From contig NZ_BMSF01000004.1 of assembly GCF_014649015.1 (NCBI RefSeq), positions 310,001 through 374,000 on the forward strand: DNA of 64,000 bases, read 5' to 3'. This DNA is from Streptomyces narbonensis (GTDB taxonomy: Bacteria; Actinomycetota; Actinomycetes; Streptomycetales; Streptomycetaceae). Below are positions 8,063 to 16,715 of the stretch, in pieces. The notes under the pieces were generated by a model. That model ran no database searches. It worked only from the letters and a program-made list of their open reading frames with translations, and was not told the origin of the DNA. Numbering within the stretch: position 1 is the stretch's first letter; the number at the start of each line of letters is the position of its first letter. A program made the translations under genes and the position numbers.

Positions 8063-9226
8063 ATGCGCAAGCTCACCATCATCGGCGGCGGCTTCGCCGG
8101 GCTCACCGCGGCGATCACCGCCGCCGAGGCCGGCGCCAAGGTGACCCTGCACGAGGCCCACCGCACGCCCGGCGGCCGGGCCCGCACCGCCGAAGGCCCG
8201 TACCGCACCAACGAAGGCCCGCACGCCCTCTACGCCGGCGGCCCCCACTGGACCTGGCTGAAGCAGCGCGGCCTCCTCGGCCCGCTCGCCCCGCTCCCGC
8301 CCACCGAAGCCCTCCGGCTCCGCTTCCACCGCGACGACGCCCTGCGCCGCACCCCGCCGCTCGGCCTGCTGCGCCAGACCCTCCGCGGCGCCGGCGAGGC
8401 CCCCGTCGACCTGGACTTCCGCACCTGGGTCACCGGCCTCGCGGGCGAGCGGACCGCGCACGACGCCGCCGCCTACAGCGCGGTCGCCCTCTTCCACCAC
8501 GACCCGGGCTCGCTCTCCGCCCGCTTCGTCCAGGAGCGTCTGCACCGGGCCGGCTCCCTGCCGCCCGAGGCCCACTACATCCGGGGCGGCTGGGGCCTGC
8601 TGATCGAGCGGATGGTCGCGCGCGCCTGGGAGATGGGCGTACGGATCGAGACCTCGTCCCGCGTCGACAGCCTGCCGCTCGGCGAGGGGCCCGTCGTCGT
8701 CGCCACCGCCCTGCCCGCCGCCGCCCGGCTCCTCGGCGACCCGTCGCTGACCTGGGACAGCGGCCGCACGGTCCTGCTCGACCTGGCGCTGCGGACCCGG
8801 AAGGGCGACCCGTTCGTCGTCTCGGACCTGGACGCGCCCGGCTGGGTCGAACGGTTCACGGCGCAGGACCCCTCGCTCGCCCCTGCCGGGCAGCAGCTCG
8901 TCCAGGCCCAGCTGCCCATCGGCCCCGACGGGTCCAAGGCCGAAGGCGTCGCCCACGGCGAGCGGCTCCTCGACCGCGCCTTCCCCGGCTGGCGCGAGCG
9001 GGAGGTGTGGCGCCGGGAGGCCGTGTCCCAGGGCCGTACGGGAGCGGTGGACCGGCCGGGCACCACCTGGCGCGACCGGCCCGCGGTCGACCGGGGCGAC
9101 GGCGTGTACCTGGTGGGCGACCAGGTGGCGGCGCCCGGTGTGCTGTCGGAGGTGTCGTTCACGAGCGCGATCGAGGCGGTGTCGCTGGCCGTCCGCACGG
9201 AACTGCTTGACCTCAAGCGCACTTGA
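8063..9226 (+). CDS. FAD-dependent amine oxidase/phytoene-dehydrogenase-like protein
   Basis: A 387-residue NAD(P)/FAD-binding protein starting MRKLTIIGGGFAGLTAAITA, an N-terminal Rossmann dinucleotide site. HEAHRTPGGRARTAEG is the second flavin motif, and DGVYLVGDQVAAPGVLSEVS near the C-terminus is the usual closing FAD motif. It belongs to the broad family that includes protoporphyrinogen oxidase, phytoene desaturase and amine oxidases, but carries no marker for a specific substrate. ATG is preceded by GAGGGAGACGAG, a usable ribosome site located just after the tandem repeat array. Confidence 0.8.
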   Translation: MRKLTIIGGGFAGLTAAITAAEAGAKVTLHEAHRTPGGRARTAEGPYRTNEGPHALYAGGPHWTWLKQRGLLGPLAPLPPTEALRLRFHRDDALRRTPPLGLLRQTLRGAGEAPVDLDFRTWVTGLAGERTAHDAAAYSAVALFHHDPGSLSARFVQERLHRAGSLPPEAHYIRGGWGLLIERMVARAWEMGVRIETSSRVDSLPLGEGPVVVATALPAAARLLGDPSLTWDSGRTVLLDLALRTRKGDPFVVSDLDAPGWVERFTAQDPSLAPAGQQLVQAQLPIGPDGSKAEGVAHGERLLDRAFPGWREREVWRREAVSQGRTGAVDRPGTTWRDRPAVDRGDGVYLVGDQVAAPGVLSEVSFTSAIEAVSLAVRTELLDLKRT

Positions 9227-9296
9227 GGGCGAAGGCTCGGGAACTGTCACCGAGAGATCGCGCTGAAGTGTCAGCGAAGACGACAGGGGAACCGTC

Positions 9297-10301
9297 ATGC
9301 ACGCCATCCGCCTCCACGCCTTCGGCCCCGCCGAGAACCTCACCCACGAGGAGACGGCCGACCCCGTACCGGCCCCCGGCCAGGTCCGTATCCGCGTCGC
9401 GGCCGCCGGCGTGCACCTCCTCGACACCGCGCTGCGGCTCGGCCACACCGGCCCCTTCCCCGCCCCCGCCGAGCTCCCCACGATCCCCGGGCGCGAGGTC
9501 GCCGGCACCGTCGACGCGCTCGGCGAGGGCACCGACCCGTCCTGGCTCGGCAAGCGGGTCGTCGCCCACCTCGGCATGGCCCCCGGAGGATACGCGGAGC
9601 TCGCCGTCACCGACGCGGCCCGCCTGCACGCCCTCCCCGAGCACCTCGGCGAGGCGGAGGCCGTCGCCATGATCGGCACCGGCCGCACGACGCTGGGCAT
9701 CCTCCAGTTCACCGACCTCGGCCCCGACTCGGTCGCGATCGTCCCGGCCGCCGCGGGCGGCATCGGCACCCTGCTCGTCCAGTACGCGAAGAACGCCGGC
9801 GCCACCGTCATCGGCCTCGCCGGCGGCCCCGCGAAGGTCTCGCTCGTCGAGGCGAACGGCGCCGATCTCGCCGTCGACTACAAGGAGCCGGACTGGCCGG
9901 AGAAGGTCCGCGCGCACCTCGACGAGCTCGGGCGCTCCGCGACCGTCGTCTTCGACTCGGTCGGCGGCGACACCGGCCGCGCCGCCGTCGGCCTGCTCGG
10001 CGAGGGCGGGCAGCACGTCGTCTTCGGCTGGTCCGGCGCGGGCCTGCACGACGGCGAGCCGCTGACGTTCACACCGGAGGAGCTCGCGGAGCGCGGCATC
10101 ACCTCGGAGTCCGTCCTCGGCCCCGTCATGATCCAGAAGGCGGGCGGCGACGTACGCAACCTCGAACTCGCCGCGCTCGCCGCCGCGACCGACGGCACGC
10201 TCCGCCCGGCGGTCCACCGCTTCCCGCTGGCGAAGGCGGCGGAGGCCCACCGCGCCCTGGAGACGAGGGGCACGACGGGCAAGGTGGTCCTGATCCCGTA
10301 G
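9297..10301 (+). CDS. Zinc-independent quinone oxidoreductase (MDR family)
   Basis: 334 residues of the medium-chain dehydrogenase/reductase superfamily. The N-terminal GroES-like domain has RIRVAAAGVHLLDTALR, with no structural zinc cysteines, and TIPGREVAGTVDALGEG. The NADPH-binding Rossmann part has AAAGGIGTLLVQYAKNAGA. These are QOR features, so the likely reaction is NADPH-dependent reduction of quinones or enones. Its last three codons and stop (CTGATCCCGTAG) are the first part of a tandemly repeated sequence that continues downstream. Confidence 0.85.
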   Translation: MHAIRLHAFGPAENLTHEETADPVPAPGQVRIRVAAAGVHLLDTALRLGHTGPFPAPAELPTIPGREVAGTVDALGEGTDPSWLGKRVVAHLGMAPGGYAELAVTDAARLHALPEHLGEAEAVAMIGTGRTTLGILQFTDLGPDSVAIVPAAAGGIGTLLVQYAKNAGATVIGLAGGPAKVSLVEANGADLAVDYKEPDWPEKVRAHLDELGRSATVVFDSVGGDTGRAAVGLLGEGGQHVVFGWSGAGLHDGEPLTFTPEELAERGITSESVLGPVMIQKAGGDVRNLELAALAAATDGTLRPAVHRFPLAKAAEAHRALETRGTTGKVVLIP

Positions 10302-10387
10302 CGGGGGTCCCGCCCCGGGGTGCTGATCCCGTAGCGGGGGTCCCGCCCCGGGGTGCTGATCCCGTAGCGCGCGTCCCGCCCGGGGTG
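10290..10387. repeat. 33-bp tandem repeat copying the gene's own 3' end
   Basis: Two identical 33-bp units (10290-10322 and 10323-10355) and a third, slightly shortened unit (10356-10387) each begin CTGATCCCGTAG and continue with GCGGGGGTCCCGCCCCGG. A fourth degenerate copy begins near 10401 with CTGATCCCGTTG. The first copy contains the last codons and stop of the oxidoreductase. Each unit has a GCGGG/CCCGC hairpin, so the array may act as a string of terminators. It ends before the stop codon of the convergent gene at 10471. Confidence 0.85.
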
Positions 10388-10470
10388 TCGGGCCCGGGCC
10401 CTGATCCCGTTGCGGGCATCCCACCCCGGGCCCTGACCCCTGACAGGCGGCGTCCCGCCCCGCAGAGGCC

Positions 10471-10803
10471 TCAGACCCCGATGACGTCCCAGGAGTGCGC
10501 CTTGAACTCCTTCTGGAAGTCGGCGTGGTCCTCCCACATCCGGGCGGCGGAGCGCAGCACGTCCCAGTTGTGTTCGAGGGCCTGGTCGACCACGGGCCGC
10601 AGCTCCGGCGCCGACTCCCGCTTCTCCACGAGGCCCTTGACGGCCGAGGCGGCCTGCACGGTGTAGCGCAGGGCGCGCAGCGCGCGGGACGTGTCGTCCA
10701 TCCCGAAGCCGTGGTCCTTCCCGTTCGCGGGGTCGAAGAGGGGCGTCAACCGCGCCTCGATGAAGTCGGTGATCGCCTGGAACCGCTGCTCGATGTCGTT
10801 CAT
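10471..10803 (-). CDS. Hypothetical helical protein, 110 aa
   Basis: A small soluble protein that looks almost wholly alpha-helical. It begins MNDIEQRFQAITDFIEARLT and later has SRALRALRYTVQAASAVKGL and DVLRSAARMWEDHADFQKEF. No catalytic motif, signal or membrane segment is visible, and I do not recognise its family. Codon use is ordinary. It is transcribed towards the tandem repeat array behind the quinone oxidoreductase. Confidence 0.7.
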   Translation of the reverse strand: MNDIEQRFQAITDFIEARLTPLFDPANGKDHGFGMDDTSRALRALRYTVQAASAVKGLVEKRESAPELRPVVDQALEHNWDVLRSAARMWEDHADFQKEFKAHSWDVIGV

Positions 10804-10837
10804 GCCCCCCTTCCTACAGCACGTCCCGCGGCGCTCC

Positions 10838-11320
10838 CTACGGCGCTCCCGCCCCGCCCAGCTCCGCCAACGCCCCGTCCGTGAGGCGGTAGACCGTCCA
10901 CTCGTCCTGCGGGCGGGCGCCCAGGGACTCGTAGAAGTCGATCGACGGCTTGTTCCAGTTGAGGACGGACCACTCCAGCCGCTCGTAGCCGCGGTCCACG
11001 CAGATCCGGGCCAGCTCGGCCAGCAGGGCCTTGCCGTGACCGCCGCCGCGGACCTCCGGGCGGACGTACAGGTCCTCCAGGTAGATGCCGTGGACCCCGC
11101 GCCAGGTCGAGAAGTTGAGGAACCAGATCGAGAAGCCGACGGCCTCGCCGGACTCCGTCTCGGCGATGTGGGCGAAGGCGGCGGGGTGGTCGCCGAAGAG
11201 GGCTTCCCGGAGCTGCTCCGGGGTCGCGCGGACCTCGTGGAGGGACTTCTCGTACTCCGCGAGGTCGCGGATCATGGCGAAGATGGCAGGGACGTCTGCG
11301 GGCGTGGCGGTACGGATCAT
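10838..11320 (-). CDS. GNAT acetyltransferase, diamine/spermidine acetyltransferase-like
   Basis: 160 residues with a complete GNAT fold. YLEDLYVRPEVRGGGHGKAL is the acetyl-CoA motif A (the R/Q-x-x-G-x-G/A loop), and EWSVLNWNKPSIDFYESLGA is the motif B helix-strand. The sequence FSIWFLNFSTWRG before motif A resembles the spermidine/spermine N1-acetyltransferase subgroup, so a polyamine or small amine substrate is likely. It lies 17 bp downstream of the phosphotransferase gene on the same strand and may be co-transcribed with it. Confidence 0.83.
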   Translation of the reverse strand: MIRTATPADVPAIFAMIRDLAEYEKSLHEVRATPEQLREALFGDHPAAFAHIAETESGEAVGFSIWFLNFSTWRGVHGIYLEDLYVRPEVRGGGHGKALLAELARICVDRGYERLEWSVLNWNKPSIDFYESLGARPQDEWTVYRLTDGALAELGGAGAP

Positions 11321-11339
11321 GGGGCCAGCCTGCCCCGGA

Positions 11340-12233
11340 TCACGCCCTTCCGGCCAGCAGGATTCGCGCGAGCGCGACCTGCTCCTCGTCCAGGCCGGGC
11401 TCGCCGTCCTCGACGTCCCAGAGACCGTTCTGCAGGACGCGGCCGAGGGTCCACGCCGCGGCCCGTCGCCGGTCGCCGACGACCTCGGCCAGCAGGTCGA
11501 ACCGCCACAGCAGCTCGTCGGGATCGGGATCGAAGCGGTCCGTCAGAGCGGGCAGCAGATCGAACCCCGGATCTCCGGCGAGCGGCTTCGGGTCGATGGA
11601 GAGCCAGGGCTCGCGCTCGGCCGCGAGGACGTTGTCCAGGTGGAGGTCCCAGTGGAGGAGCCGGTCCCCCGGCTCGCCCGCCACGTCCCGTACGGCCGCC
11701 GCGCAGTCCCGCAGGACCGCCGCGTCGGCGGCACCGAGCCGGGCTGCCGCCTCCGGTACGTCGCGGAGCATCCCGGCGGCGATGTCGCCGAGCGTCCGCA
11801 GCCCGGCGGGGGCCGGGTGGGCCACGAGCCGGGCGAGGAGCTCCGCCACGATCCGCAGCGCCTCCCTGGTGTCGGCGACCGAGGACAGGGGCCGGGCGGC
11901 GTCGAGCCACTCCAGGAGCATGGTCCCGGTGCCGGCGTCATGATCGAGCAGCCGGACCGCACCCGCCCCGTCCCACACCCGCAGCCCGACGGGCTCGCCC
12001 TCGGTCTCGTCGTCGAGGATCTGCATCTTCAGCACGGCGCGGGCGCCGTCGGCGACCCGCTCGACGGGCAGCACGAGCGAGGCCACGCCGTACATCGAGG
12101 GCCCGGTGACCTTCAGCCCCCATCTGCCGAGGAACTCCTCGGCCCGCGCGGGCAGCCCGGCGATGAACGCCCGCCCCGCCTCTCCGTTGTACTTGGCCTG
12201 GGACAGCGCGAGTTCCTCGGGTACGTGGATCAC
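11340..12233 (-). CDS. Aminoglycoside 6-phosphotransferase-like kinase (APH(6) family)
   Basis: 297 residues from a GTG start whose product begins with the residues IHVPEEL. The kinase core shows SLVLPVERVADGARAVLKMQ (ATP-binding Lys), LLHWDLHLDNVLAAE (the catalytic HxDxxxxN loop with Trp in place of Gly) and SIDPKPLAGDPGFDLLPAL (the metal-binding Asp). This order and the SIDPKPLAGDP signature are typical of streptomycin 6-kinase-type enzymes. Many such chromosomal genes in Streptomyces have unknown physiological substrates, so resistance cannot be assumed. It is divergent from the DAO-type oxidoreductase. Confidence 0.82.
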   Translation of the reverse strand: MIHVPEELALSQAKYNGEAGRAFIAGLPARAEEFLGRWGLKVTGPSMYGVASLVLPVERVADGARAVLKMQILDDETEGEPVGLRVWDGAGAVRLLDHDAGTGTMLLEWLDAARPLSSVADTREALRIVAELLARLVAHPAPAGLRTLGDIAAGMLRDVPEAAARLGAADAAVLRDCAAAVRDVAGEPGDRLLHWDLHLDNVLAAEREPWLSIDPKPLAGDPGFDLLPALTDRFDPDPDELLWRFDLLAEVVGDRRRAAAWTLGRVLQNGLWDVEDGEPGLDEEQVALARILLAGRA

Positions 12234-12338
12234 GTACCCGAGCCTAGGGGGTGTCGGGAATCCCTCGCCGAAAGACCCGTATCCACAGGCCCAAGGCCCC
12301 GGTAACGTCCCGCCCACGCACGCGGAAGAGGGATACAC

Positions 12339-13730
12339 ATGAGTACGGTCAACGGCGGCATCTCGTTCTGGTACGGGCAGGAGGGCGCCCCCGCGCCCCG
12401 CGAGCCGCTCCCCGGCGACACGACGGCCGACGTCTGCATCGTCGGCGGCGGCTACACCGGCCTGTGGACCGCCTACTACCTCAAGAAGGCCGTCCCCTTC
12501 CTCAACATCACCGTCCTCGAGGCGAAGTTCTGCGGCTACGGCGCCTCCGGGCGCAACGGCGGCTGGCTCTACAACGGCATCGCCGGGCGCGCCCGCTACG
12601 CCAAGCTCCACGGCCACGAGGCCGCCGTCCGCCTCCAGCAGGCGATGAACGCCACCGTCGAGGAGGTCCTCGACGTCTGCGAGACGGAGAAGATCGAGGC
12701 GGACCAGCACCGCGGAGGCGTCCTCGAAGTGGCCCTCTCCCCCGCGCAGCTGTCCCGTCTGAAGGACTTCCACGCGACCGAGGCGGCCTTCGGCGAGACC
12801 GACCGCGAGCTCTACGGCGCCCGCGAGACGGCCGACCGCATCCGCGTCACCGGCGCCGTCGGCTCGTCCTGGACGCCGCACGGCGCGCGCCTGCACCCGA
12901 TGAAGCTGGTCAAGGGCCTCGCGGCGGCCGTCGAGGCCCTCGGCGTCACGATCCACGAGTCGACCCCGGTCACGGAGATCAGGCCGAAGCACGCGATCAC
13001 CCCGTACGGCACGGTCCGCGCCCCGTACGTCCTGCGCTGCACCGAGGGCTTCACGGCCTCCCTCGCCGGCCAGCGCCGCACCTGGCTGCCGATGAACTCC
13101 TCGATGATCGCCACCGAACCGCTTAGCGACGCCCAGTGGGAGTCCATCGGCTGGGCGGGCCGCGAGACCCTCGGCGACATGGCGCACGCCTACATGTACG
13201 CGCAGCGCACGGCGGACGGCCGGATCGCGCTGGGCGGCCGGGGAGTCCCGTACCGCTACGGCTCGAAGACCGACAACGACGGCCGCACCCAGCCGCAGAC
13301 GATCGAGGCGCTCCGCGAGATCCTGGTCCGCTTCTTCCCGCAGCTGGCGGGGGTACGGGTGGACCACGCCTGGTCCGGCGTCCTGGGCGTCCCCCGCGAC
13401 TGGTGCGCGACGGTGACCCTCGACCGCTCCACGGGCCTCGGCTGGGCGGGCGGCTACGTCGGCTCGGGCGTCGCCACGGCCAACCTGGCGGCCCGCACCC
13501 TCCGCGACCTGATCCAGCAGGACTCGGGCCAGTCGGGCCCCACGGACCTCACGGCGCTGCCCTGGGTGAACCACAAGGTCCGCAAGTGGGAACCGGAACC
13601 GCTGCGCTGGCTCGCGGTCCAGACGATGTACGCGGCCTTCCGCGGCGCGGACCGCCGCGAACTCACCGGCCACAGCGCGGAGACGGACCGGGTGGCGACG
13701 CTGGCGGACAAGGTGGCGGGCCGGCACTGA
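12339..13730 (+). CDS. DAO-family FAD oxidoreductase (OrdL/PuuB-like)
   Basis: A 463-residue flavoprotein. The N-terminal FAD fold is ADVCIVGGGYTGLWTAYYL, followed by EAKFCGYGASGRNGGWLYNG, the usual gamma-glutamylputrescine or amino-acid oxidase signature. Near the C-terminus, GLGWAGGYVGSGVATANLA closes the flavin site. Probable reaction: oxidative deamination of a secondary amine or D-amino acid. The neighbouring polyamine-type acetyltransferase hints at amine metabolism, but the genes are on opposite strands. The ATG start at 12339 is close to a GGAAGAGG ribosome site. Confidence 0.82.
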   Translation: MSTVNGGISFWYGQEGAPAPREPLPGDTTADVCIVGGGYTGLWTAYYLKKAVPFLNITVLEAKFCGYGASGRNGGWLYNGIAGRARYAKLHGHEAAVRLQQAMNATVEEVLDVCETEKIEADQHRGGVLEVALSPAQLSRLKDFHATEAAFGETDRELYGARETADRIRVTGAVGSSWTPHGARLHPMKLVKGLAAAVEALGVTIHESTPVTEIRPKHAITPYGTVRAPYVLRCTEGFTASLAGQRRTWLPMNSSMIATEPLSDAQWESIGWAGRETLGDMAHAYMYAQRTADGRIALGGRGVPYRYGSKTDNDGRTQPQTIEALREILVRFFPQLAGVRVDHAWSGVLGVPRDWCATVTLDRSTGLGWAGGYVGSGVATANLAARTLRDLIQQDSGQSGPTDLTALPWVNHKVRKWEPEPLRWLAVQTMYAAFRGADRRELTGHSAETDRVATLADKVAGRH

Positions 13731-13740
13731 CGCGACGACC

Positions 13741-13775
13741 GCCGGGCGGGCGGGAACACGCCCCACCCGCCCGGC
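13741..13775 (+). terminator. GC hairpin after DAO oxidoreductase
   Basis: GCCGGGCGGG (13741-13750) pairs with CCCGCCCGGC (13766-13775) around a 15-nt loop, beginning 10 bp after the stop codon. Confidence 0.7.
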
Positions 13776-13883
13776 AGTCCTTCTCCCTGTTCCTCAATTC
13801 CTCCTCAGATGACCACCGTTGCCCCGCGCGCCCGGTTACGTTCCCCCGTGGAACCACCCACTGACCACGGGGGAGAAAAACAC

Positions 13884-14366
13884 GTGCCGAAGCACCACAG
13901 GCCACGGACCGCCGCCCTGATCCTGATATGCCTCGCGGTAACCGGCTGCACCACCAGTGCGGACCCGAAGCCGTCGGCCACCCCGCCACCGACGACCACG
14001 ACACCGTCACCTCAGGGAGAGTCCGAGGAAGCCCAGGGCAAGCGCGCCAAGGCCGCACTGGGGCAGCGCTCACTGGGCGAGCTGGAACCGGACTTCGTGG
14101 AATCGGGACTGGAGCGGGTCCAGGACGGCGTACACAACCTCTCCCCCGTCAAGAAGGGCAAGGCCTACAAGCTCTCCGTGGCCTGTGTCGGCAAGGGCAC
14201 CGTCAAGGTCGCCGTCGCGGACGGGGACCCCGAGCCGGTGCCGTGCGACGGAGTACGCGCGACCCGGAACGTCGAGAACGCCCCGGCACACCTGCCGATC
14301 GACGTCGAGGCGACACCGGGAGCCACGGGCATGGTGGCATGGCAGCTCACCTCCATCCCTTCCTGA
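13884..14366 (+). CDS. Small secreted lipoprotein, 160 aa
   Basis: The GTG start after GGGGAGAAAAA gives a signal peptide (PKHHRPRTAALILICLAVTGC) with lipobox AVTGC. It is followed by a Thr/Pro-rich linker (ATPPPTTTTPSP) and a compact domain of about 100 residues with two cysteines (VACVG and EPVPCDG) that could form a disulphide. An earlier in-frame ATG exists but would put 25 extra residues before the signal peptide. Function unknown; the domain is of a type often predicted in actinobacterial surface lipoproteins. Confidence 0.78.
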   Translation: MPKHHRPRTAALILICLAVTGCTTSADPKPSATPPPTTTTPSPQGESEEAQGKRAKAALGQRSLGELEPDFVESGLERVQDGVHNLSPVKKGKAYKLSVACVGKGTVKVAVADGDPEPVPCDGVRATRNVENAPAHLPIDVEATPGATGMVAWQLTSIPS

Positions 14367-14408
14367 CGGCCCCCGGCACCGAGGTGACGCGCGAGGTCGG
14401 CCTTCCGG

Positions 14409-16469
14409 TCAGTCCACCTGAATGCCGAAGTCCCCCACCAGCTCCTCGAGACCGCCCCGGTACCCCTTCCCCCCGAGAACGAAGTCCCAGTTGCCGCCGG
14501 CGCGCCGCCGGAACGACCCGAGGACGAGCGCGGTCTCGCCGGGCCGCCCGTCGGACACCTCAAGGCGGTCGAGCTCGGTCCCGGCGTCGTCCCGCAGCCG
14601 GATGCCCGCGTCGCTGAACCCGCGCAGGTCCGCGTCCGGGTTCACCTCGGGGTCCACCGCCGCCACGAGCACGAGCCGATCGGCCCGGGCCGGCAGGGCG
14701 TCGAAGCCGACGCGGACGGCGGCGCGGTCCCCGGAGGTGGACGCCACCATGACGACCGAACCGTCCGGTGTGGAGTGGTTGTTGAAGAAGACGAACCACT
14801 CGTCGCCGAGGACCCGGCTGCCCGAGCACACCAGCGCGCACACGTCCAGGGCGACCGACCCGGACCACACCATGCCGAGCAGGTTGAAGTCCTCGGCGGC
14901 CTCGGCCGGCGCGGCCGCGGCGGCCGGTTCGACGGGGACGGGCGCCGGCGCCGTACCCGGCCCCAGTCGCCCCCGCAGGCCGTGCTGGTGGAGGAGGTCG
15001 ACGAGCTCGGTCCCCGAGATCAAGGTCAGCGGCTTGCCGTTGGCGAAGGTGTAGGAGCCGGGCCCGAACTTCGAGGTCGTGACGAGCACGCCCTTGTTGG
15101 CCCCGGCGTCCTGGACGGTCCCGTAGAGGTCGCGGACGGCGGTGGGCGGCACGGTGTTCCGGTACCGCTTCACCTGTACGACGATCGACCCTCCGCTGAT
15201 CGGGTCCGAATCCAGCGCTTCGACGTCCACGCCGCCGTCGTTCGAGCGGCGCGTGGTGACGGCCTGGAGCCCCCGGGCGCGGAAGAGTTCGGCGACCAGG
15301 CCTTCGAAGGCGATGGGGTCCATGGCGAGCAGATCGGGCTCCTCGCCGTCCCCCTGCACCACCACCTCGGAACCCACCTGGTCGGGCGTCCGGAGCGGCG
15401 CCACGGAGATCCGTTCCTCGGGCTTCGCCGAAAGCCGGCCGGCCAGGGCTCCGGTCAGGCACTCGACGGCCCCGACCAACTCCAGGTTCAGCCGGTCGAA
15501 GTCCCGCCGTCCGACGACGACGGAGGCGACACACACCCTCCCGGCGAGGCCGGTCGCAGGATCGACCCCGCCCACGTACCCGTTGAGCGCGACGCTCTCC
15601 AAGGCCCCGGCACGGTCCGCCGCGAACAGCTCGCGCACGGCGAGCAGGACGCTCTGGGCGAGGACGTCACGGTAGAGGGCCCGCCGCTGGGTCACCGGCC
15701 GCGGGACCTCCTTGTCCTGGTCCGTGCTCGGCAGGTACTTGATGCCCTTGGCGGCGGGCACGACCTCGTACCCGGGCAGGTCCCAGTCCAGGACGAACGT
15801 CCGCCCGGCACGGTCGTACGCGGCGGCCACCTCCCGCGGAAAGCCCTCCGGCCAAGCGGTCGAAGCGAAGAGCACGGCCGAGAAGTACTCGACGACCGTG
15901 TCCGGCTCCCCCGCCCGCAACGCGTCGGCGGCCCCGCCGAGCCCGTCGTTGTGCCGCCGGATCTCGGCGAGCCGACCCGCCGCCCACAGGTCGTACTCCC
16001 GCCGGTAGGCGGCCAGTTGTTCAAGACGCCGGGCATCGGCGGCCTGCGCCGCGTACCAGTCCCGCTCGAACCGGGCCCGCCCGCCGCGCTCCTGGTAGTA
16101 CCGCTGGTCCGGCATCGCCACGGGAACCCCCAACGGCCCCGGCGCGAACGGCTCCACCTCCTCGGCCTGCCGCAGCGTGTCGACGCTGAAAGCCCGCGCC
16201 CGGCACCCCTCGGCGAGCAGCCCTTCGAGGACGGCGACCCGCGCGTCCAGCTCACGGGTCCGCCGCAGGGCGTCGTCGTCCCGATGCCTCCGATAGGCGG
16301 CCTTCTGCTCCTTCTGCACCCGGGCGACGTCCCGCTCGTACGCCCGCTGCACCCCTTCGGCGTCCCGCTGCTGCCGCAGCACCGCCTGCTGCTGCCCCTC
16401 CCGCTGCCGCTGCGCAATCCGCTGCTGCTCGGCCCAGATCCCGATCAGCCCACCGGAACGCCGACCCAT
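14409..16469 (-). CDS. Coiled-coil / Mrr-like endonuclease / TerD fusion protein
   Basis: A 686-residue multidomain protein. Residues 10-175 are strongly helical with Gln, Arg and Glu runs (EQQRIAQRQREGQQQ), probably coiled coil. Residues 380-495 form an Mrr-type restriction-endonuclease fold: DPIAFEGLVAELFRARG, then NDGGVDVEA (Asp415) and VVQVKRYR (Gln432/Lys434), the D-(E/Q)xK active site, then ANKGVLVTTSKFGPGSY. After an Ala/Pro linker, residues 527-686 are a TerD domain with calcium-site acidic residues (DWFV-type strand, HSTPDGSV, VNPDADLRGFSDAGIRL). Ter-linked DNA-processing systems have been proposed on genomic grounds for such architectures. It is divergent from an SMI1/KNR4 gene. Confidence 0.85.
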   Translation of the reverse strand: MGRRSGGLIGIWAEQQRIAQRQREGQQQAVLRQQRDAEGVQRAYERDVARVQKEQKAAYRRHRDDDALRRTRELDARVAVLEGLLAEGCRARAFSVDTLRQAEEVEPFAPGPLGVPVAMPDQRYYQERGGRARFERDWYAAQAADARRLEQLAAYRREYDLWAAGRLAEIRRHNDGLGGAADALRAGEPDTVVEYFSAVLFASTAWPEGFPREVAAAYDRAGRTFVLDWDLPGYEVVPAAKGIKYLPSTDQDKEVPRPVTQRRALYRDVLAQSVLLAVRELFAADRAGALESVALNGYVGGVDPATGLAGRVCVASVVVGRRDFDRLNLELVGAVECLTGALAGRLSAKPEERISVAPLRTPDQVGSEVVVQGDGEEPDLLAMDPIAFEGLVAELFRARGLQAVTTRRSNDGGVDVEALDSDPISGGSIVVQVKRYRNTVPPTAVRDLYGTVQDAGANKGVLVTTSKFGPGSYTFANGKPLTLISGTELVDLLHQHGLRGRLGPGTAPAPVPVEPAAAAAPAEAAEDFNLLGMVWSGSVALDVCALVCSGSRVLGDEWFVFFNNHSTPDGSVVMVASTSGDRAAVRVGFDALPARADRLVLVAAVDPEVNPDADLRGFSDAGIRLRDDAGTELDRLEVSDGRPGETALVLGSFRRRAGGNWDFVLGGKGYRGGLEELVGDFGIQVD

Positions 16470-16715
16470 CCGCGCACCCCTCCCCGAAACACCCCACGCC
16501 ACCTGTACGCCCCCGTAACCCCCAAGTGTCCCGGACGAAAGCACCCCAGGACCACCGAACGCCGCACCGCCCGAGACCATTTGCGCGCCAACGCGGCCAG
16601 GTCGCGGCGGGTCGTACGACGCCGCCGGTCCCGAGTGGGCGCCCGCGGGCAATGTCGTCGGGCTCGAACTGCCGGACGGCTCTCCCTGTCGTAGGCACCT
16701 GACAGGATCACGAAC

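Noticed and set aside
7124..9811. Long minus-strand frame continuing upstream of the pentapeptide protein
   Set aside because: Beyond 7792 it runs antisense to a clear FAD oxidoreductase and consists of low-information sequence. Only the 7124-7792 part has a protein family pattern.
11340..12233. Streptomycin resistance gene
   Set aside because: The APH(6)-type family is clear, but it is a lone chromosomal gene with no streptomycin cluster around it. Resistance cannot be inferred from family alone.
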